Below are positions 23,689 to 32,781 of a stretch of DNA of 44,858 bases, in pieces (positions within the stretch are counted from its first letter, which is position 1; every line of letters starts with the position of its first letter). Position numbers and translations under genes: made by a program. Below the pieces are notes generated by a model. The model worked only from the letters and a program-made list of their open reading frames with translations, did no database searches and was not told the origin of the DNA. This DNA comes from Anaerolinea sp. (GTDB lineage Bacteria; Chloroflexota; Anaerolineae; Anaerolineales; Anaerolineaceae): assembly GCA_029975965.1 (NCBI GenBank), contig JARKOV010000155.1, positions 1-44,858 of the forward strand. The letters run 5' to 3'.

Positions 23689-24441
23689 ATGAAAATTACG
23701 CTTTTGGGCACCAACGGTTGGTTCGACACGCCTACGGGCAGCACGCCTTGTGTCTTGCTTCAAACGGAGCAGTTCGACATCATTTTTGACGCCGGTTACG
23801 GTTTTTCCAAAGTCGACCAGCGGGTGGATGGCTCGAAGCCCGTTTATCTCTTCATCAGCCACTTTCACCTGGATCACCTGATCGGCCTTCACACCTTGCC
23901 AAAGAGCAATTTCAAGCGCGGTCTGTTCATTTTTAGCCTGCCAGGCGCCACTCAAGCGCTGGATGAGCTCCTGGCGCCGCCTTATTCGATCCCGCTGAGT
24001 AACCATCGTTTTCCGGTCAGCGTGCACGAATTGAGCAACGGCAGCCGCCCCGACCTGCCCTTCCGGCTCACTGCCCTGCCATTGGTGCACAGTGGACCAT
24101 GCCTCGGCTACCGTTTAAGAATCGAAGGCAAAGTGATCACCTACTGCACCGATACCGGCTATTGCAAAAACGCCATCACCCTGGCGCGCAACGCCGACCT
24201 GTTCATGACCGAGTGCTCGCTGGCCCCCGGCGAAGAAGCTCACCCCGGCTGGCCGCACCTCGGACCGGCCGATGCGGCCCAAATAGCGCTGGACGCCCAG
24301 GCCAGGCGCTTGGTCCTGATCCATTTCGACCCAACCCAGTACCCCACCCTGTCTGCCCGTGATGGCGCAGAGCGGGAGGCCCGGCGCATCTTTGCCGAGA
24401 GCTACGCCGGAAAGGATGGGATGGAGTTCGATCTGGGATGA
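23689..24441 (+). CDS. Metallo-beta-lactamase-fold hydrolase (RNase Z-like)
   Basis: A 250-residue metallo-beta-lactamase-fold protein. The metal motif HxHxDH is H58, H60, D62, H63 (ISHFHLDHLIGLHTL). Other ligands are likely H131 or nearby (LPLVHSGPCLGYRL), D152 in TYCTDTGY and the His in LVLIHFDPTQYP. The layout is closest to RNase Z/phosphodiesterase-type members that act on phosphodiester bonds. I start it at the ATG at 23689, where the fold begins; the frame upstream is not protein-like. Its stop overlaps the start of the tandem-kinase gene as ATGA, so the two are made together. A role in turning over a signal nucleotide tied to the kinase is conceivable only. Confidence 0.87.
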   Translation: MKITLLGTNGWFDTPTGSTPCVLLQTEQFDIIFDAGYGFSKVDQRVDGSKPVYLFISHFHLDHLIGLHTLPKSNFKRGLFIFSLPGATQALDELLAPPYSIPLSNHRFPVSVHELSNGSRPDLPFRLTALPLVHSGPCLGYRLRIEGKVITYCTDTGYCKNAITLARNADLFMTECSLAPGEEAHPGWPHLGPADAAQIALDAQARRLVLIHFDPTQYPTLSARDGAEREARRIFAESYAGKDGMEFDLG

Positions 24442-27400
24442 CATCCTTTACGACCGACACCGGTGTCGTTTCCGGGCAAAAATCGGGCTGGAGCCTGGTG
24501 AAAAAGCTTGGAGAAGGCGATGCCGGTGAAGTTTACCTGGTCGAATCGCTGCTGGAGAACCGGACCGCGATTCTGAAACGGCCGGCGCGCTCTGTGTTTA
24601 CCGGTGAAGTGCGCCGCCAGGCCGAACAAATCCGCACCGAAGGGCGCATCTTACAGGCTTTGGGCGAGATCCTGCCGCGCCTGCCCGGTGGGAAGGTCAG
24701 CGCGCCGGCTTTACTCGACCAGAGCAAAGCCGGAAGTGAGTTTGGCGACCGCTATTTCATCGTCATCGATCGGGCCAGAGGGTTCGACCTGGCGTACCTG
24801 GCGCGCACGAGCCGCATGGGCCTGGAAGACGCCAACGGCATCCAATTAACCCCGGTCGAGCGAGCTTACCTGGCTGAAATTGCCCACCAGAAACAGCTAC
24901 CCGAACGCATCCTGTTCGCCGCGCTCAGCGCAGTGCTGGCAACCTTCGACGCGATTCACCAGGCGGCGGTCGATACCGGCAGCGGCAATGCAGCCGGCAT
25001 TTTGTGGAACGACGTCAAGCCAGACCACCTCTTTTGGGACCCCCACACAGCCAGCATCACCATCATCGACTGGGGCAACGGGCGGTTCTTAGACGAGGGC
25101 GGCGTTTCGCGCGACATGCGCCACACGGCTGCCGGCGACCAGCGCCAGTTCCTGGATGAGATGGGGCGGTTTCTGGCGCAGACCGCGCCAGATTTACTGA
25201 ATAAATTAGAATGGCCAGAAGTTGGGCATATTTACGAGGACGTTAACCCGCTGGTCAAGCAGTTGCGCGAGCGTGTCGATTCGGCGCTGGCGCAGGCCAA
25301 TCGATTGCTGCAGGAAACTCGCGCAAAAGAAGCCGAATTGCTCTCGCCAGAACTCGAAAGAGGGCTCGATCTGACTGGCCTGGAGCACATTCACCAGGAA
25401 ATTGTCTCCCTGGGTGAAATCCCCGATTATGCCGGGGCATTGCGCCTGGTCTCGCAATCTGCGGCAAACCTTGCCGCTGCTGGAGATATGGGCTCTGTGC
25501 GCGCCTTGACGGCCTGGGCCGCCGGCTTACCCGGCGCGCCCGCTCAATCCCTGCAACTCCTGGAGCAACTGGCGCACATCACCGCACAGGCTCAAGACGA
25601 ATCCTATCATGCCCTGATCCTGGCGGTTCAATCGGCTGCGGCGAATGATTGGCTCGAAACGCTCTGGCACATGCTCCAGTCGCTCGAGCGCGCCCCAGAA
25701 CCGGAATGGTGGAACGATCTCTTGCCCCTGGTTCGCAAGCAGGCCGCGAGCGAAAAAATCGCCAATATCCGTCCCTTGCTGAACCTTCGCCGGCTCCACC
25801 TGACCCTGCAAGCCAGTTTACAGAAAATCGATGATCAGCTTGCCCGCTCGCCCAACGGCGACGACCAGGCGCACTACAAGCAGCTCGAAAACCTGGCCGG
25901 GAAAATCCGCCAGGTGATCCACGCCTGGGTCCAACTGGAACCGTTGCCGCCTTACTCAACGCTGGCTTACACCGACCTCGAACAGATGATTAACGAGATC
26001 GAGCAGTGTCTGCCCAGAGCGGGGGACGAGTTATTGAGCGCATTAGAACCAGCCCGCTCACAGGTGCGCAAGCTTTTGGAAAGCTGGGGTCGCAAGGAAT
26101 TTATCACCGCCCGGCGTGACCTGCGCCAGACCCTGCTCTTTGACCCCGACCGCCGCCGCTTGCTGCGCGCCGATCAAGCGCTCCAGCTCGCTCCGGATTG
26201 GCTGCAGCGATTGCAGAGCGGCCCGCGTCCCGGCGAGAAATTGACCGACTACGTCACCACGCTGGAATACGAAGGGCGCGAACTGCGCAACCAGGTCGGC
26301 CCTGCCGGCTGGCTGGATGGCGCGTTGGAAGCGTTGAAAGCCATCCGGCGCGGAACATGGCCTGGCGATTTGCTTGCCGATCAACTCGTCCTGGCTGGCG
26401 AGATGCCCTGGTTGCGCCGCTTCGAGCGAGCCGAGACCATCCGGCGCCTCTTTCAGCCCAACCAGCCCAACCTGAACCCACTGCCTTCGATTCAAGGCGT
26501 CCGTGAGGCTCGCTTCGGCCCTGAGAGTGAGATCAGCTTTACCGAACCGCTGGATGCCTGGATTCCCGAAGCGCGGGGCTCTTCGGCGCGAGTTTATCTC
26601 GGAAATTACCGTTCCGGCAACGGCGAGCAGCGCGAAGCCGCGATCAAAATCATGCGCATGGATAAAGCCGATTATGCCTTGCCCCTCTTCCGTGAAGAAG
26701 TGCAGGTGCTCTCCATCATGCGTGACGTTCCCGGCGTGACCCGCATGCTGGAATGCGGCTTTTTGTGGATGGGCGACCCACCGGAGCTTCCCCCCGACCA
26801 CAACCTGGGCGCGATCCAGGCGATGAAAGGCGAAGCGCTGCGCATCGGCCCCGACGCTGCCGATCAGTATCTCGACTTGCTCGACGCCCGCGTGCGCGAA
26901 GGCTGGACACCTTATCTGTTGGTTGAGCGCCGCCAGCGCGAAGACAACCTGCTGCTGTTGTGCGATGCCAGCCTGAACAGGGGCACCTTTTTACCGGTAC
27001 AGGACCTTTTGTTCATGTCGATCCAGATTTGCGACCTGCTCGAAGCCGCCCACCAGCGCAACGTGGTTTACCGCGATCATAAAATTTTGCATTACTACTG
27101 GCTCGCCGAGCAAAACGGCATCTACCTGATCGACTGGAATGTGGCGCGATACCACCCGGAAGGTCTTACGCCCATGGACATTCACATGGATCTCGTCCAG
27201 CTCGGCGCGCGCGGACTGCACCACGTCCTCACCGGGCGAACTGCGCCGGGAGCGCTGCCGCTTGGCCCGACCCGCCCCGAGGATATTGAGCATGCCGACG
27301 AAAGTTACCACGCCCAGTGGACCTACGACGACCAACGCCTGTCGCCCCAGGTACGGATCATCCTCGAACAGCTCCTGGCCGGCAGCTACATATCCGCCTC

Positions 27401-27446
27401 TGATCTGAAGGACGATCTCAAGCGGGCCTATATGGAGACCGGCTGA
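24438..27446 (+). CDS. Tandem protein-kinase-like protein, two catalytic domains
   Basis: A 1002-residue protein with two divergent kinase domains around an all-helical middle (about 255-660). Domain 1: Gly-rich loop LGEGDAGEVYLVE, K47 (AILKRP), catalytic loop WNDVKPDHLFW (D192, K194, H197) and IIDWG (D211). Domain 2: loop RGSSARVYLG, K737 (AAIKIM), a Glu in the following helix, YRDHKILHYYW (D880, K882, H885) and LIDWN (D899). In both, the usual metal-binding Asn of HRDxKxxN is His, DFG is DW(G/N), and the spacings D-K-H-D are identical (2, 3 and 14 residues). This points to an internal duplication within one unusual kinase subfamily. No signal peptide or membrane segment is seen. It overlaps the metallo-hydrolase gene and precedes a TPR membrane protein that may be partner or substrate. 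Confidence 0.85.
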   Translation: MTSFTTDTGVVSGQKSGWSLVKKLGEGDAGEVYLVESLLENRTAILKRPARSVFTGEVRRQAEQIRTEGRILQALGEILPRLPGGKVSAPALLDQSKAGSEFGDRYFIVIDRARGFDLAYLARTSRMGLEDANGIQLTPVERAYLAEIAHQKQLPERILFAALSAVLATFDAIHQAAVDTGSGNAAGILWNDVKPDHLFWDPHTASITIIDWGNGRFLDEGGVSRDMRHTAAGDQRQFLDEMGRFLAQTAPDLLNKLEWPEVGHIYEDVNPLVKQLRERVDSALAQANRLLQETRAKEAELLSPELERGLDLTGLEHIHQEIVSLGEIPDYAGALRLVSQSAANLAAAGDMGSVRALTAWAAGLPGAPAQSLQLLEQLAHITAQAQDESYHALILAVQSAAANDWLETLWHMLQSLERAPEPEWWNDLLPLVRKQAASEKIANIRPLLNLRRLHLTLQASLQKIDDQLARSPNGDDQAHYKQLENLAGKIRQVIHAWVQLEPLPPYSTLAYTDLEQMINEIEQCLPRAGDELLSALEPARSQVRKLLESWGRKEFITARRDLRQTLLFDPDRRRLLRADQALQLAPDWLQRLQSGPRPGEKLTDYVTTLEYEGRELRNQVGPAGWLDGALEALKAIRRGTWPGDLLADQLVLAGEMPWLRRFERAETIRRLFQPNQPNLNPLPSIQGVREARFGPESEISFTEPLDAWIPEARGSSARVYLGNYRSGNGEQREAAIKIMRMDKADYALPLFREEVQVLSIMRDVPGVTRMLECGFLWMGDPPELPPDHNLGAIQAMKGEALRIGPDAADQYLDLLDARVREGWTPYLLVERRQREDNLLLLCDASLNRGTFLPVQDLLFMSIQICDLLEAAHQRNVVYRDHKILHYYWLAEQNGIYLIDWNVARYHPEGLTPMDIHMDLVQLGARGLHHVLTGRTAPGALPLGPTRPEDIEHADESYHAQWTYDDQRLSPQVRIILEQLLAGSYISASDLKDDLKRAYMETG

Positions 27447-27521
27447 GCACCTGCGCCAGGATCGCTCAAGTGAACATGACTCTGCGCTCTTGTGGTTTAA
27501 TTACGCAAAGGATTTTCATGG

Positions 27522-29252
27522 ATGGATAACCACGACGACCTTCTCAGCCGGGCTGACCGGCTGCTTGAGCAGGAGCAACCGCCCACCGGCGAGTTGCGCC
27601 GGCTATCGGTGGACCTGGACGACCTGATCAACTCGCCCAACTTCCAGCAACTGGATGCCGACGCGCGCAGCCAGGTGCAAAAACGCTTCCAGGAGGTGCG
27701 CGCGCGTCTGCGCGGCGGGGAGCAACAGACTGTGCCCTTGCCCGACGCGATGCCACCTCTACCCGAGACCAACCACACCGCGAGCGTGCGCACGCGGGTG
27801 GAAGAGCGCCAGCATAACCCTTATGCCCAGGAGTCGATGGAAGAAGCCGAAAAGCTCTTCTATGGCGGGCGCTACGCCGACGCGATTCGCCTGTACGACC
27901 AGGTGCTGACCGTCGAGCCAGACTGGGATCGCGCTCGCCAGCACCGCGGTGAAGCCGAAGGCTACCTGCGCACCGGCTACATTCCTGCCGTGGCCTTGCC
28001 CGCCGAGGCGGCCAGCGCATTCGGCAAAGCCCAATCCGCCGCCCGCCTCGGGCGCTACCAGGACGCCATGGCGCTGTTGATGCGCGCCCAGAACATCCTC
28101 CAGCAGTACGGCATCCAGCGCTGGCAAGAAGGCACCGAGTTCGAGCAAAAACTGCAACAGAACATCGACGCCGAGAACGTCTACAACGAAGGGATGCAGC
28201 TTTTCGCCCAAGGCCAGCTCGACGAAGGCATCGATCGGGTGGAAACCGCCGCCCAGGCCACCGGCCTTCCCCGTTACACCGAACGGATGCAGACCATGCT
28301 CAAAGAGCGTGATCAAATTCGCCAGAGCATCGAAGCGCTCAACGCCACCGTTCTCGACCCAAAAGAGGTTGCCCAGGCAAAATCATCGCTCGACAGCCTG
28401 GTGTTGAAATACGGGCAGAACCCCGTGCTGCAGCAATTGCGCGGGCAGCTGGAAGCAGCCGCCCCACGCATCGCCGCGCCTCTCAAAGACCAGGTGCAAT
28501 CGCTCAAAACCCAGGCGATGCGAGCGCAGACCATCGAAGCGGCGCGCAACCGTGCCCGCCAGGCGCGCCAGACGATCGACCAGATCCGCGGGCTGGGATA
28601 CTCCGGCGAGGATCTGGACTCCCTGCAGAATGACGTGGAAAAGAGCCTCACCGAGATCGCCCGCTACGAAGACCAGCTCGACCAGGCGCGCGCCGTGCTG
28701 GACGCCAACCGCTCCTGGCCGGCAGCCGCTGCGCGGCTGAGCGCGGATCTTCGCGCCCGCTACCCCAACGACCCCGGCGTGATCGAGCTCAACCGCTCGC
28801 TCAGCCCATACAACAACACCATCCTCGGTCTGAAAATTGGCGCCGGCGTGCTGGCGGCTGCGGTCGTGTTCCTGCTCTTATGGTTGGGTGTCAACCAGGT
28901 TCGCGCCTACATCATCTCGCTGACCCCCACCGCCACGCCCACTCCCACCGCTACGGCGACCGCCACGCGCACACCCGCGCCCAGCCCAACCGCCACCTAT
29001 ACGCCCCAGCCCACCGAAACCCCCACGATCACCCCCACCCCGTTGACGGCCGTCGTTTCACGGCGGGTTTGGGCGCGCAACGGCTGCTATGAAGAGTTCA
29101 CCGCCATCGCGCAGATCCCTGAAGGCGGGGTGGTGCGGCTGTTACCGGTTGAGCGCCGTTTCGACACCCTCTCGCGCGAGTGCCTCTTCGTCGAATACGT
29201 CGGTGAAACGCGCACCATCAACGGTTGGATCTTGATCGCGGACCTGCAGTGA
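27522..29252 (+). CDS. TPR membrane protein with extracytoplasmic SH3-like domain
   Basis: A 576-residue single-pass protein. Residues 1-435 are cytoplasmic and helical, with TPR-like units (AEKLFYGGRYADAIRLYDQVL, about 107-127, and AARLGRYQDAMALLMRAQNI) and coiled-coil stretches. One transmembrane helix follows (LKIGAGVLAAAVVFLLLWLG, about 441-460), then a Thr/Pro-rich stalk (about 469-508) and a C-terminal beta domain (about 510-576) with two Cys (RNGCYEEF, SRECLFVEY), resembling a bacterial SH3 domain. It lies 76 bp after the tandem kinase. The layout is that of a receptor whose cytoplasmic TPR part could bind the kinase; this is inference. The stop overlaps the next start as TGATG. Confidence 0.8.
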   Translation: MDNHDDLLSRADRLLEQEQPPTGELRRLSVDLDDLINSPNFQQLDADARSQVQKRFQEVRARLRGGEQQTVPLPDAMPPLPETNHTASVRTRVEERQHNPYAQESMEEAEKLFYGGRYADAIRLYDQVLTVEPDWDRARQHRGEAEGYLRTGYIPAVALPAEAASAFGKAQSAARLGRYQDAMALLMRAQNILQQYGIQRWQEGTEFEQKLQQNIDAENVYNEGMQLFAQGQLDEGIDRVETAAQATGLPRYTERMQTMLKERDQIRQSIEALNATVLDPKEVAQAKSSLDSLVLKYGQNPVLQQLRGQLEAAAPRIAAPLKDQVQSLKTQAMRAQTIEAARNRARQARQTIDQIRGLGYSGEDLDSLQNDVEKSLTEIARYEDQLDQARAVLDANRSWPAAAARLSADLRARYPNDPGVIELNRSLSPYNNTILGLKIGAGVLAAAVVFLLLWLGVNQVRAYIISLTPTATPTPTATATATRTPAPSPTATYTPQPTETPTITPTPLTAVVSRRVWARNGCYEEFTAIAQIPEGGVVRLLPVERRFDTLSRECLFVEYVGETRTINGWILIADLQ

Positions 29253-30310
29253 TGGCGAAAATCAAGCCGGTGATACCGGCCAATTCGCCCAATTTTCTGC
29301 GACGCGAAGGTCTGGGTGAGTCGCCAGCCGCCTGGGAAGACGGTCTGCGCATCGAGACCGGCCCTGGCAATTTCGAGTGGTGGTACTTCGACGCCCACTT
29401 CTCCGATGGCTCGACCGCCGTGGTCGTCTTCAGCACCAAGCCGTTCACCGACCGCAACCGACCATTGACTCCGCTGGTCCAAATGACCGTCACCCGGCCA
29501 GATGGCAGCCGGCTGGTCGAAGCCCCGTTCTATCCTCCCGACCAGTTCCACGCCAGCCGCGATGGCTGCGCCGTGCAGATTGGCCCCAACCGCGTCGAAG
29601 GCGACCTGCGACGCTACACGTTGCATGTCGAGACGCCCAACCTGGCGGCCGAGCTGGTTTTCACCGGGCTGGTGCCGGCCTGGCGACCCGGGGCTGGAAA
29701 GAATTATTACGACGAGCAGGGCAGGCAATACTTCGGCTGGCTGCCTGCCATCCCGTTCGGCAGCGTCGAAGGCAACCTTGTCTACGACGGCAAAACCCAC
29801 GCCGTCCACGGCAATGGGTATCACGACCACAACTGGGGGAACATAGGCCTGGAAAGGGTGATGGATCACTGGTATTGGGGGCGCCTCCACGTTGGCGAGT
29901 TCAGCGCCATTTTCGTGGAGATGACCTCCAGCCGCGCATTCGGCTACCAGAAATTACCCGTTTTCATGCTAGCCCATCGCGACCGCATCCTGACCGGCGA
30001 TGGCAAGCCGCTTTCTCTGATCCTGTCCGACTTTGTGACCCACTCCGGCGGGAGGTCTTACCCGCGCCAGGTGGATTTTCGCTGGCTGTCCGGCGGCGAG
30101 CACGCGCACATCGCCCTTCGCCAACCGCAGATTATCGAGGCGGCCAGCCTGTTGGGATTTTTCCCCGCCTGGAAGCGCCGCCTCTTCCGCTTGTTCGGCA
30201 ATCCCTACTATTTTCGGTTTCAGGCTGAGCTCGCGCTTTCCGTCGACCTGCAGGGCGTAAAAGCACAAGAACAGGGGCAAGCCATCTACGAATTGATGCT
30301 GCTCAAGTGA
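29252..30310 (+). CDS. CrtC/AttH-like lipocalin-fold protein
   Basis: A 352-residue protein of the carotenoid 1,2-hydratase (CrtC)/AttH-like family with two lipocalin-type halves. Family markers are FEWWYFDAHFSDGSTAVVVF (about 41-60) and GNGYHDHNWGNIGLERVMDHW (about 188-208), the conserved His/Asp/Trp cluster. CrtC adds water to carotenoid ends; many relatives have unknown hydrophobic substrates. No carotenoid gene is nearby, so a lipid role is as likely. I use the ATG at 29252, which overlaps the previous stop by one base, rather than an in-frame ATG nine codons earlier within the preceding gene. No signal peptide. Confidence 0.83.
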   Translation: MAKIKPVIPANSPNFLRREGLGESPAAWEDGLRIETGPGNFEWWYFDAHFSDGSTAVVVFSTKPFTDRNRPLTPLVQMTVTRPDGSRLVEAPFYPPDQFHASRDGCAVQIGPNRVEGDLRRYTLHVETPNLAAELVFTGLVPAWRPGAGKNYYDEQGRQYFGWLPAIPFGSVEGNLVYDGKTHAVHGNGYHDHNWGNIGLERVMDHWYWGRLHVGEFSAIFVEMTSSRAFGYQKLPVFMLAHRDRILTGDGKPLSLILSDFVTHSGGRSYPRQVDFRWLSGGEHAHIALRQPQIIEAASLLGFFPAWKRRLFRLFGNPYYFRFQAELALSVDLQGVKAQEQGQAIYELMLLK

Positions 30311-30341
30311 TCCACCTGGAGCCGTACCGGAGGGCATAACC

Positions 30342-31055
30342 ATGAAAACAATCGGCCTGATCGGCGGGTTGAGCGCAGAATCGACCGCCGAGTACTACAA
30401 AATTCTCAACCAGATCGTTCGGCAGCGCCTCGGTCCGCTTCACAATGCGCGCTGCTTGATCGTCTCGGTTGATTTCGCCGACTTCGATGCGATGATGCGC
30501 GAGGGTCGCTGGGATGACGCAGCGCATGAGCTGGTGGAAGCTGCGCGCAGCCTCGAGCGCGGCGGGGCGGATTTCTTCCTCTTGTGCACCAACACTTTCC
30601 ATAAACTGGCCGTCCAGATCGCATCCAGCGTGCGCATCCCCTTTCTGCACATCGCAGACGCCGCCGCACAGGCGATCTGCGCCGCCGGTCTGCGGCGGGT
30701 TGGCCTGCTCGGCACGCGCTTCACCATGCAAGAAACCTTCTACCGCGCCCGGTTGGCGGAGAAATTCGGCCTGGACGTGCTCATCCCAGACCCCGAACAA
30801 TGCCATGCGGTGGATCGGATCATCTTCGATGAGCTGGTCAAAGGCGTGATACGCGATGAATCGCGGGAGGTGTACTCGCGCATCTTGCATGACCTGGCGC
30901 GGCGTGACGCGCAAGGTGTCCTGTTGGGCTGCACTGAGATCGGCCTGCTGGTCAGCCCGGCGGATAGCCCCGTGCCCCTCTTCGACACCACCCGCTTGCA
31001 CGCCGAGGCGGCGGTGGATTCCGCGCTGCAGCCCTCTTCGTCCAATATCCCATGA
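30342..31055 (+). CDS. Aspartate/glutamate racemase-family protein
   Basis: A 237-residue cofactor-independent Asp/Glu racemase of the YgeA type. The two catalytic Cys are visible: C82 in FFLLCTNTFHK and C197 in VLLGCTEIGLLV. The opening KTIGLIGGLSAESTAEYYK is typical. These enzymes invert amino-acid stereochemistry by a two-base mechanism; several YgeA-like members act on homoserine or other amino acids. The gene lies 31 bp after the CrtC-like gene with CGGAGGG in front and overlaps the MurJ-type gene by ATGA. The pairing with a lipid II flippase suggests supply of a D-amino acid to the cell wall, which is inference. Confidence 0.9.
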   Translation: MKTIGLIGGLSAESTAEYYKILNQIVRQRLGPLHNARCLIVSVDFADFDAMMREGRWDDAAHELVEAARSLERGGADFFLLCTNTFHKLAVQIASSVRIPFLHIADAAAQAICAAGLRRVGLLGTRFTMQETFYRARLAEKFGLDVLIPDPEQCHAVDRIIFDELVKGVIRDESREVYSRILHDLARRDAQGVLLGCTEIGLLVSPADSPVPLFDTTRLHAEAAVDSALQPSSSNIP

Positions 31056-32593
31056 AGCGATTAACTCACCTCACCCGCATTTCACTGTTGTTGGGTTTTT
31101 TCTTCGCCCTGGATAAAGGCGTGGCCTTTGTTCGCCAGGTGATCATCGCGCGCCAGTTCGGCCTGTCGCGCGAGCTGGACGCGTTCAATGTCGCCAACAA
31201 CGTGCCCGACCTGCTCTACGCGTTGATCTCCGGCGGGGCGCTGGCCATGGCGCTCATTCCCGTCCTTTCCGCCACCGTGACCACCCAGAACCGCCGGGCG
31301 GCCTGGGACCTGTTTTCCAGCATCCTCAACCTGGTGTTCCTGGTCACAGGCGCCATGTCGTTGGTGGTGGCGATCCTCGCAGGACCCCTCGTCCGCTCGG
31401 AAATCGGGGTCGCGCCAGGCTTCGGCCCGGAGCAGCAGCACGTGGTCATCAATTTGATGCGTTTGAACCTGATCGCCACGATGATCTTCTCGGTCTCCGG
31501 CCTGGTCATGTCGGGCTTGCAGGCCAACCAGCATTTCTTATTGCCCGCCATGGCGCCCATTTTGTACAACGTCGGGCAAATTTTCGGCGCGCTGGTGCTA
31601 TCGCCCTCCCAACCGACCACCCTCGCCGGGATCACCTTCCCCGCTTTGGGACTGGGCGTCAACGGCCTGGTCTATGGCGTGATCATCGGCGCTGTGCTGC
31701 ACCTCGGCATCCAGATCCCGGCTCTCTTTCGCTACCAGTTTCACTGGACGCCCAGGCTTGGCTTGAACACCGCACCTGTTCGCCAGGTGCTGCGCCTGCT
31801 CGGTCCGCGCATTATCACCGTCTTCTTCATCCAGCTCATCTTTCTGATCCGCGATAACCTGGCATCGCGCCTGGCTGAAGGTTCGGTCACCTCGTTAACC
31901 TATGGCTGGATGCTGCAACAGGTGCCGGAGACGCTGATAGGCACGGCGATTGGCACGGCGATGCTGCCCACGTTGGCCAGCCTGGCTGCCCGCCAGGAGC
32001 AGGAAGCCTTTCACGGCACCATCGAGCGCGCCATCCGCGTGTTGGCCGGGTTGACCCTGCCGGTCGCGGCCGTGCTCGGCGCGGGTTTGGGCCCACTGCT
32101 GGCCGTCGTGTTCGATTTCGGCGTGGAGGGAACCAATGTCTTACTTTGGACGACCCGTGGTTTCCTGGCCGGGCTGGTCGGCCATTCGTTGATGGAAATA
32201 GCCTCACGCTCCTTCTACGCCCGCCAGGACGCCTTAACGCCCATGTTGGCCGGGGCCGCTAACCTGGCTGCGTACATCGCGCTGGGATTGCTCTTGTACC
32301 GCCCATTAGGCCCTGCAGGGATCAGCCTGACCGACGCGATCTGTTTCACCCTCCAGGCGCTCGTGTTGCTGGCGATCCTGGCTCGCCGGTTACAACAGCC
32401 CTTTCGCCCGGGCAGCTCGGTTCTCCGCGCGCTGCTCGCGGCGGCGGTGGGGGGCGGGGCCGCTTTTCTCATCCAGGGGTTGCCATTCACGCAAAGCAAC
32501 CCCCTGATCGGCGGTTTGGCGGCCATCGGCGCTGGCGGATTGCTGGCGTTGCCCTTCATCTGGAACGAGCTGCGCCTTTTATTGCGCCTGTAA
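31052..32593 (+). CDS. murJ: MurJ-type lipid II flippase
   Basis: A 513-residue polytopic protein of the MviN/MurJ family (MOP superfamily) with about 14 transmembrane helices. Typical are FALDKGVAFVRQVIIARQFGLSRELDAFNVANNVPDLLYAL near the N-terminus (about 19-58) and SLTYGWMLQQVPETLIGTAIGTAMLPTLA (about 282-310). MurJ moves lipid II across the membrane for peptidoglycan synthesis. Chloroflexota often have several MviN-like proteins, so a role with another lipid-linked oligosaccharide cannot be excluded. The start overlaps the racemase stop. It closes the long plus-strand run that begins at 23689. Confidence 0.88.
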   Translation: MKRLTHLTRISLLLGFFFALDKGVAFVRQVIIARQFGLSRELDAFNVANNVPDLLYALISGGALAMALIPVLSATVTTQNRRAAWDLFSSILNLVFLVTGAMSLVVAILAGPLVRSEIGVAPGFGPEQQHVVINLMRLNLIATMIFSVSGLVMSGLQANQHFLLPAMAPILYNVGQIFGALVLSPSQPTTLAGITFPALGLGVNGLVYGVIIGAVLHLGIQIPALFRYQFHWTPRLGLNTAPVRQVLRLLGPRIITVFFIQLIFLIRDNLASRLAEGSVTSLTYGWMLQQVPETLIGTAIGTAMLPTLASLAARQEQEAFHGTIERAIRVLAGLTLPVAAVLGAGLGPLLAVVFDFGVEGTNVLLWTTRGFLAGLVGHSLMEIASRSFYARQDALTPMLAGAANLAAYIALGLLLYRPLGPAGISLTDAICFTLQALVLLAILARRLQQPFRPGSSVLRALLAAAVGGGAAFLIQGLPFTQSNPLIGGLAAIGAGGLLALPFIWNELRLLLRL

Positions 32594-32768
32594 TCAGGTA
32601 TCGCTATCACTTGCTTGAGTCGAGAGGACGATTAACCCTATATCAGCCGCGCCGGCGAACATTTCCCTGTATCACCAGGACTTACTGCAACGAAAATCGA
32701 TCCACCAACGTCATTACTTAAGAACTTTATAAGATTTTCATCTCGACAAGAACGCTGCTCAAGTGAGG

Positions 32769-32774
32769 TATAAT
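32769..32774 (+). promoter_or_regulatory. -10 box directly before the 32782 start codon
   Basis: TATAAT at 32769-32774, only 7 bases from the ATG at 32782, so the transcript should start at or near the A of the start codon. TCGACA at 32743-32748 is a poor -35 with a 20-base spacer. The rest of the gap 32594-32768 is AT-richer than the genes and shows no hairpin of note. Confidence 0.5.
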
Positions 32775-32781
32775 TGCCCGC

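Noticed and set aside
28916..29040. Thr/Pro-coding tandem repeats as a DNA repeat or CRISPR-like array
   Set aside because: The repetition follows codons for Thr and Pro in a protein stalk; unit length varies and there are no spacers.
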